Part shown: positions 6,261-10,341 of the stretch, in pieces | Numbering within the stretch: position 1 is the stretch's first letter | How the letters are laid out: each line of letters begins with the position of its first letter | NCBI GenBank assembly: GCA_026712605.1 | Contig: JAPORL010000216.1 | Coordinates: forward strand, 1 to 10,341 | Length of the DNA: 10,341 nt | Reading direction: 5' to 3' | Source: Pseudobdellovibrionaceae bacterium | GTDB taxonomy: Bacteria; Bdellovibrionota; Bdellovibrionia; Bdellovibrionales; UBA1609 | Made by a program: the position numbers and the translations under genes | The notes under the pieces: model-generated | Seen by the model: only the letters and a program-made list of their open reading frames with translations | What the model was told of the DNA's origin: nothing | The model's database searches: none

Positions 6261-6421
6261 TTTGATCTAAAGCCTTAATTTGCAAAATGGATCGAAATTA
6301 TGGGAGTTTAATTTTTAATATTTTTTATGACTACACAAGAAGGTTCTACAAATTAGAAGAACTATGGGAAGATAGCTTAATAAATTCTAATTATCCAACT
6401 ATCCAAAGAAAATCAAGTTAG
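6261..6421 (+). pseudogene. Truncated duplicate of the rsfS 3' end
   Basis: From 6318 it matches 4814-4917 at about 94%, including the same TAG stop. Upstream the match is patchy: TTTGAT-x-TAAAGCCTT (6261-6276) and AAATGGAT (from 6285) align with the rsfS frame after a deletion, and codons for NYGSLIFN align with DFGDIVFH. An ATG at 6287 opens a 44-codon frame in register with RsfS and ends QRKSS like the parent. It lacks most of the RsfS domain, so a normal function is unlikely. It lies between the ATPase stop and the convergent cysteine-rich gene. Confidence 0.8.
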
Positions 6422-6424
6422 TAA
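6318..6424 (+). repeat. Direct repeat, right copy (rsfS 3' end)
   Basis: Partner of 4814-4920. The six differences are all transitions, and four are synonymous in the RsfS frame. Identity falls sharply just upstream of 6318, so this edge is a likely recombination or insertion junction. Confidence 0.88.
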
Positions 6425-6430
6425 AAGTAT

Positions 6431-6994
6431 TCAAAGGCAAAGAGGGGGCTCATTACAGCATTTTGGAACTGTTCTTTTCTTACAGCCTATAGCCTCTTTA
6501 TATGTTTTGAATTCATCTTTATGAGTTTTTTCATAATCATAATGCTTATAGTCTGGTGGACAACTTTTTAAATAAACCCATCCTTCTTTAATATTATATC
6601 TGTAATATTGCCAACCTTTATCAGTTTTTTCAGGAGGGTTTTGTTTTCCAAATAGACAACTTTTTGTTTTATGATTAACTATTATTTTATTTCCAACTTC
6701 AAGCTCTGGCTTTTCAGTTGATATAATAGTTTCAATTTTAAGAGCTTCTCTAGAGATAGATTTTATTTTATATAATTCTTTTTGTAAGTCTTTATAAGAT
6801 GTTGGACAGCTAGCTTTTTCAATCCATCCTTTATTTAAGATAGGATCACAAGAACTGCATGCGCCTACCTCATAAAATACGACACACTGTTTTGTTTCTT
6901 TATTTACTGCAAACCTATCAGGCCCTCTTGTGCTAAAAACAGCTATAGGAAAAGCTAGTATAAAAATAATACTTTTTTGAATATTAAAAAGCAT
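6431..6994 (-). CDS. Secreted cysteine-rich protein with two related repeats, function unknown
   Basis: I do not recognise a family. The 187-aa product starts with a basic-then-hydrophobic segment (KSIIFILAFPIAVFS, residues 7-21) that looks like a Sec signal peptide with cleavage after about residue 21. No lipobox cysteine is placed after it. The mature part has ten cysteines. Two related units can be seen: NKETKQC (31-37), KGW (55-57), CPTSYK (63-68), and then NHKTKSC (107-113), KGW/EGW (126-128, 137-139), CPPDYK (145-150). A cysteine-rich tail, CKKRTVPKCCNEPPLC, follows. This suggests a disulphide-stabilised exported protein, inferred to act in the periplasm or outside. The ATG at 6994 is preceded by TATAAT six bases upstream. 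The stop is TGA, nine bases from the end of the rsfS fragment on the other strand. Confidence 0.8.
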   Translation of the reverse strand: MLFNIQKSIIFILAFPIAVFSTRGPDRFAVNKETKQCVVFYEVGACSSCDPILNKGWIEKASCPTSYKDLQKELYKIKSISREALKIETIISTEKPELEVGNKIIVNHKTKSCLFGKQNPPEKTDKGWQYYRYNIKEGWVYLKSCPPDYKHYDYEKTHKDEFKTYKEAIGCKKRTVPKCCNEPPLCL

Positions 6995-7000
6995 GTTAAT

Positions 7001-7006
7001 ATTATA
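7001..7006 (-). promoter_or_regulatory. Putative -10 box of the cysteine-rich protein gene
   Basis: Reading leftward, a perfect TATAAT ends six bases before the ATG at 6994, with only ATTAAC between. The predicted start of transcription coincides with the start codon. No strong -35 box is seen; TTTTTA at 18 bases is the nearest. Confidence 0.4.
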
Positions 7007-7034
7007 CTACTTAAATTTCAATTTTAAAAATTTT

Positions 7035-7901
7035 TTATAGAAAACCTTCACTATAGTTAAAATAAGCCTGTAAAATTTTTAAAATAGGCTCTTCAATATT
7101 AGAGATCATTTGAGAAAAGCTTAACTCTGAATAATTAGGATCTATCCCACAAGCAGGATTAGATATTAAAGAAAAACCAGCTAACTTAGCTCCTGCTTGC
7201 TTTAAAGCAATGGCTTCTAAAACTGTTGACATGCCAACGGCATCAAATAAAGCTTTTGAACTTCTATTAAGCCATTCAATTTGAGCTGGGCTTTCTAGTT
7301 CTGGTCCACAAAGCCCTACATAAACTCCAGGGCTTACTCTTACTTTTAATTTTAAAAGCTCTTTGCTGATTTTTTCTCTTGTTTCTAAATCATAAATGCG
7401 AGACATATCGGGAAAGCGATGTCCGAGTTTTTTACCTTCTGGAGTTGTTTTTTCTTTTCCTATAAGAGGGCTAGTTCCTGTAAAATTCACATGATCACTT
7501 AAGGCTATCACTGTTCCCACTGTATGCTCTTTTTTTAAGCCACCTGATATATTGCTTAAAACAAAATGCTTAGTGCCTGCTAATAAAATTTGTATAACAG
7601 GCTCTACAACAGTTTGAGCAGAATGCCCTTCATAAAGGTGAAGACGCCCACATTGAAAGCTAATACATTTATTGGATTTTTTATGAACAAAAAAACGATA
7701 GAGTCCAGCATGGGATTTTACTGTAGGGGAGGGCAGTTGAGGGACATCAGAAAAAGAGCAAATCTGCCGTTCCTCCCAATTATTGAAACTATCTAGTTTT
7801 TTAATTTTATCTAAAGAAGAGCTAAAGCCTGAACCTAATACAAAGTGACAAAGAGGTGGGGATATATTTATCTTTTTATAATAGTTTTCAAAAAAAGACA
7901 T
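7035..7901 (-). CDS. punA: Purine nucleoside phosphorylase (trimeric, PNP/MTAP family)
   Basis: It cleaves purine nucleosides with phosphate to free base and ribose 1-phosphate, the salvage counterpart of PurH in this window. Counting from a TTG at 7937 as residue 1, landmarks are phosphate-site GSGFSS (35-40), SHAG (75-78), GRLHLYEGHS (97-106), NISGG (129-133, usually NAAGG), DHVNFTGTSPLIG (148-160), FPDMSRIYD (175-183), GPELESPAQ (211-219) with the base-binding Glu, GMSTVLEAIA (235-244), and SLISNPACG (256-264) with the base-binding Asn. All catalytic positions appear present. I place the start at the ATG at 7901 (Met13), giving 288 aa, because the upstream TTGACA looks like a -35 box and not a start; a TTG start at 7937 would give 300 aa. 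Substrate choice between inosine, guanosine and methylthioadenosine cannot be fixed by eye. Confidence 0.92.
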   Translation of the reverse strand: MSFFENYYKKINISPPLCHFVLGSGFSSSLDKIKKLDSFNNWEERQICSFSDVPQLPSPTVKSHAGLYRFFVHKKSNKCISFQCGRLHLYEGHSAQTVVEPVIQILLAGTKHFVLSNISGGLKKEHTVGTVIALSDHVNFTGTSPLIGKEKTTPEGKKLGHRFPDMSRIYDLETREKISKELLKLKVRVSPGVYVGLCGPELESPAQIEWLNRSSKALFDAVGMSTVLEAIALKQAGAKLAGFSLISNPACGIDPNYSELSFSQMISNIEEPILKILQAYFNYSEGFL

Positions 7902-7908
7902 GCTGTGT

Positions 7909-7937
7909 TTTTTACCCAGCTTTTTAAATTTTGTCAA
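7909..7937 (-). promoter_or_regulatory. Putative promoter of punA
   Basis: Reading leftward, a perfect TTGACA (7937-7932) is followed after exactly 17 bases by TAAAAA (7914-7909). The -10-like box ends seven bases before the ATG at 7901, the same spacing seen at obg, acn and the cysteine-rich gene. Confidence 0.45.
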
Positions 7938-8034
7938 AAATATTTGTGTTTAAATTTACATTAATTTTCTATACTAATTTAAGTGACTTATAATCCTTTT
8001 AAAGGCTATAAAAACAGGCTCTAAGTTTGTATTT

Positions 8035-8067
8035 GACTAAATAGCAACTAAAAGTTACTATTTAGTC
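8035..8067. repeat. Hairpin next to repeat copy C, possible relic core
   Basis: GACTAAATAGCAACT (8035-8049) and AGTTACTATTTAGTC (8053-8067) pair at 14 of 15 positions around an AAA loop. The order AGCAAC, then AGTTACTATT, then CTGAATTCTTTTT loosely follows copy B (AGCAAC, CAGTCGCTATT, CCGAACTCCTTTTT). It may be a decayed repeat copy or an unrelated hairpin. Confidence 0.4.
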
Positions 8068-8085
8068 TTAAGTCTGAATTCTTTT

Positions 8086-8309
8086 TAAAAATTTTAGGAA
8101 TTATATCCATAACTTTCCAAAGTTATTAATCTGTCTAAAGGCAATAAAAAAGCTTCAAAATTTCAGACATGCGGTTTGCCACAAAGCGACCTATGGTCGC
8201 TGTGTGTTCAAATCCGAACTTATTTTGAGGCTTTTTTATTGCCTTTAGAAGAGATAGAATAAATTTAATCTTTTCTGGAAAGTTATGGATATAATTCCTA
8301 AAATTTTTA
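8086..8309 (+). repeat. Intergenic repeat copy C: core inside a 224-bp palindrome
   Basis: The 60-nt core (8162-8221) starts TTCAGACATGCGG and ends AAATCCGAACTT. Its internal stem AGCGACC-TAT-GGTCGCT and the outer CGGTTTG/CAAATCCG pairing are intact. One base away on each side lie inner arms 8134-8160 and 8223-8249, which pair at 26 of 27 positions (left arm begins TCTAAAGGCAATAAAAAAGC). After unequal spacers (14 and 26 bases), outer arms 8086-8119 and 8276-8309 pair at 34 of 34 (left arm begins TAAAAATTTTAGGAATTA). The element lies between the divergent punA and acn genes. Confidence 0.9.
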
Positions 8310-8349
8310 TATTTTTTTGAAAAGATAGGCTAGCTAGTTAAAACTTAAT

Positions 8350-8379
8350 AGGAGAAACTCTATGAACTCTCAAGATTAA
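8350..8379 (+). other. Five-codon ORF with a strong ribosome binding site
   Basis: AGGAGA (8350-8355) lies six bases before ATG at 8362, which opens a frame reading MNSQD and then TAA. It is the best Shine-Dalgarno and start pair in the window, although no gene follows. It could be a leader peptide, a remnant of a lost gene or chance. The rest of 8310-8502 shows only AT-rich DNA and the acn promoter. Confidence 0.3.
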
Positions 8380-8465
8380 AAAGCATAATTTTTTAAATGA
8401 GTTAGAATTAAATTTTTTTATCTGATAAAATTATGGCTTAAATAAAATTCTATTTTATTGAGTTA

Positions 8466-8494
8466 TTGATTTTTATTAAAAACTATTTTATAAA
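8466..8494 (+). promoter_or_regulatory. Putative promoter of acn
   Basis: TTGATT (8466-8471) and TATAAA (8489-8494) are separated by exactly 17 bases. The -10 box ends eight bases before the acn ATG at 8503, so the transcript would be leaderless or nearly so. No Shine-Dalgarno precedes the ATG. Confidence 0.5.
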
Positions 8495-8502
8495 CTAAAA
8501 TC

Positions 8503-10341
8503 ATGTTTGATAAAGTTAAAAGTCCTATTTTTGTTGAAAACTGTTATAAAAAAGCCAGAAAAAATCTTGATTTTGCTAAAAAAAATTTAAATAGAGCTTT
8601 TACCTTAACAGAGAAAATTTTATTTTCACATCTTTTTTCACCAGAGGAATTTAAAGGCGCTGAGAGCTTTTTAAATTTAAGCCCTAATCGGGTTATTATG
8701 CAAGATGTAACCGCTCAAATGGCTTTATTGCAGTTTATGCTGACTAATAAAGATTCTACAGCTATCCCAACGACTATTCACTGTGATCATCTGATTATAG
8801 CTAAAGAAGGACTTGATAAAGACCTTAAGGAATCTTTAGTTTCTAATAAAGAAGTGTTTGATTTTTTATCTTCAGCCGCAAATCGTTACAATATTGGTTT
8901 TTGGAAACCGGGAGCTGGTATTATTCATCAAGTGGCTTTGGAAAATTATGTCTTTCCGGGAGCTTTAATGATTGGAACCGACTCTCATACTCCTAACGCA
9001 GGAGGTTTAGGAGCTGTAGCTGTGGGAGTAGGGGGCGCAGACGCTGTGGATGTTATGGCAGGCTTTCCTTGGGAACTAAAAAGACCAAAGATATTAGGAG
9101 TTCATTTGACAGGATCTTTATCGGGTTGGACAGCTCCTAAAGATGTCATTTTAAAACTCTTAGGTATTTTAACAGTTAAAGGCGGAACAAATAAAATTAT
9201 TGAATATTTTGGAGAAGGAACAGGTAATATAAGCTGTACAGGGAAAGCAACTATTACAAATATGGGAGCAGAGCTAGGAGCTACAAGCTCTGTCTTTCCC
9301 TATGATTTAAAAATGCGAGATTATTTAATAGCCACTGGAAGAAAAAGTATTGCAGATTTAGCCAATGCTTTTTCAGAAAATTTAGTTTCTGATCCAGAAG
9401 TTTTAAAAGCGCCTGAAAAATATTATGATGAAATCATAGAAATCAATTTATCTGAGTTAGATCCTCATGTATCAGGACCTCATAGTCCAGATAAAGTTCG
9501 TCCTTTAAAAGATTTAAAGGAGGAGGCTAAAAAAGAGGGCTGGCCTATTGAACTTTCAGCGGCTTTGATTGGATCTTGCACAAACTCTTCTTATGAAGAT
9601 ATTGGCTTATCGGCTCATGTGGCTCGTCAAGCTAGTTCAGAAGGAATTAAAATGCCTCAGCCTTTTTTGGTAACGCCCGGCTCTGAACTTGTGAAAAAAA
9701 CTATTGAGCGAGACAATTATATGGAAGACTTTAACAAAGTGGGAGCTCTTGTTTTAGCTAATGCCTGTGGTCCTTGCATTGGTCAGTGGCAAAGAAATCT
9801 TCCAAAAGGACAAACCAACACTATACTTAATAGCTTTAATAGAAACTTTGCTGGTCGCAATGATGCAAATCCTAGCACTCTTTCTTTTATTGCCAGCCCT
9901 GAAGTTGTCATGGCGGTAGGTTTATCAGGGCGTTTGGATTTTAATCCGGAAACTGACTTTTTAGAACAAGGAGATAAAAAAGTAAAACTGTCAGCTCCAA
10001 CAGCCAAAGAACTGCCAGATCAGGATTTTGTGATAGATACAGAATCTTATTTAGCTCCTGACGATAAAAAAACAGAAGTGAAAATCAAAAAAGATTCTTT
10101 AAGACTGCAAGAACTACAGGCTTTTGAGCCTTGGGATGGAAAAGATATTACAAACTTAATTGTTTTATGCAAAGCCAGAGGAAAATGCACAACAGATCAT
10201 ATTTCTCCTGCCGGCTTTTGGCTTAAATATAGAGGGCATTTAGATAAAATTTCAGATAATCTTTTGTTGGGAGCTACAAATGATTGGACAGGGGAAAGAG
10301 GACGGACAGAAAACCTCTTTAAAAAAAAAGTGGCTGGTTTT
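8503..10341 (+). CDS. acn: Aconitate hydratase, mitochondrial type, C-terminus beyond window
   Basis: It interconverts citrate and isocitrate in the TCA cycle with a [4Fe-4S] cluster. The frame is open for 613 codons to the window edge; the family is about 750-780 aa, so roughly the last fifth is missing. Cluster ligands are C359 in IGSCTNSS, and C422 and C425 in ANACGPCIGQW, almost exactly the spacing and numbering of mammalian mitochondrial aconitase (358, 421, 424). Other matches are IHCDHLI, WKPGAGIIHQ, GTDSHTPNAGGLG, MGAELGATSSVFPYD, TPGSE, SFNRNFAGRNDANP and CTTDHISPAGFWLKYRGHLDKIS in shorter conserved blocks. These place it with the mitochondrial-type (Aco2) branch, not bacterial AcnA or AcnB. 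The ATG at 8503 is the natural start and has a consensus promoter directly upstream. It is divergent from punA. Confidence 0.96.
   Translation, partial: MFDKVKSPIFVENCYKKARKNLDFAKKNLNRAFTLTEKILFSHLFSPEEFKGAESFLNLSPNRVIMQDVTAQMALLQFMLTNKDSTAIPTTIHCDHLIIAKEGLDKDLKESLVSNKEVFDFLSSAANRYNIGFWKPGAGIIHQVALENYVFPGALMIGTDSHTPNAGGLGAVAVGVGGADAVDVMAGFPWELKRPKILGVHLTGSLSGWTAPKDVILKLLGILTVKGGTNKIIEYFGEGTGNISCTGKATITNMGAELGATSSVFPYDLKMRDYLIATGRKSIADLANAFSENLVSDPEVLKAPEKYYDEIIEINLSELDPHVSGPHSPDKVRPLKDLKEEAKKEGWPIELSAALIGSCTNSSYEDIGLSAHVARQASSEGIKMPQPFLVTPGSELVKKTIERDNYMEDFNKVGALVLANACGPCIGQWQRNLPKGQTNTILNSFNRNFAGRNDANPSTLSFIASPEVVMAVGLSGRLDFNPETDFLEQGDKKVKLSAPTAKELPDQDFVIDTESYLAPDDKKTEVKIKKDSLRLQELQAFEPWDGKDITNLIVLCKARGKCTTDHISPAGFWLKYRGHLDKISDNLLLGATNDWTGERGRTENLFKKKVAGF

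Noticed and set aside
7590..7796. Plus-strand ORF of 68 codons
   Set aside because: It is an antisense shadow of punA with no independent features.
8086..8309. Classical MITE or insertion sequence
   Set aside because: A MITE keeps its terminal repeats between copies. Here the arms differ between copies and the centre is conserved, and no transposase gene or clear target duplication is visible.
9783..10007. Minus-strand ORF of 74 codons
   Set aside because: It is an antisense shadow inside the conserved acn frame.

Overview
This is a strongly AT-rich bacterial chromosome segment carrying mostly housekeeping genes: purH, obg, a nadD-rsfS fusion, a purine nucleoside phosphorylase gene and a mitochondrial-type aconitase gene. 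Poly-A/T-rich codons, an obg then nadD-rsfS order, and a GYF-like membrane protein next to purH would fit a delta-proteobacterium in the broad sense, such as an AT-rich Bdellovibrionota-like lineage. That placement is inference and weak. The genetic code looks standard, because TGA is used as a stop.

Layout. A minus-strand GYF-like protein gene (1-493, cut by the window edge) and purH (553-2067, minus) come first. A 412-bp divergent gap carries two copies (A and B) of a 60-nt intergenic repeat, followed by obg (2480-3490, plus). A 344-bp gap carries a decayed repeat copy (D) and small palindromes. Next come nadD-rsfS (3835-4917, plus), a probable terminator, a double palindrome, and a DUF4143-type AAA ATPase gene (5094-6233, plus). 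After these lie a duplicated fragment of the rsfS 3' end (about 6261-6421), a secreted cysteine-rich protein gene (6431-6994, minus) and the nucleoside phosphorylase gene (to 7901, minus). A 565-bp divergent gap holds a 224-bp near-perfect palindrome with repeat copy C. The window ends inside acn (from 8503, plus).

How the genes relate. PurH makes IMP at the end of de novo purine synthesis, and the phosphorylase salvages purine nucleosides. Obg and RsfS both act on the large ribosomal subunit, and NadD makes the NAD precursor. The ATPase looks like an accessory insertion, because it lies between the intact rsfS 3' end and a second copy of that end that is 94% identical over 107 nt.

The most unusual signal is the intergenic repeat family. 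A conserved 60-nt core, itself able to fold, is enclosed in copies A and C by long inverted arms. The arms begin exactly one base from the core, are almost perfectly self-complementary within a copy, and share almost no sequence between copies. The arms therefore vary while their pairing is kept, the reverse of a typical MITE, whose ends are conserved.
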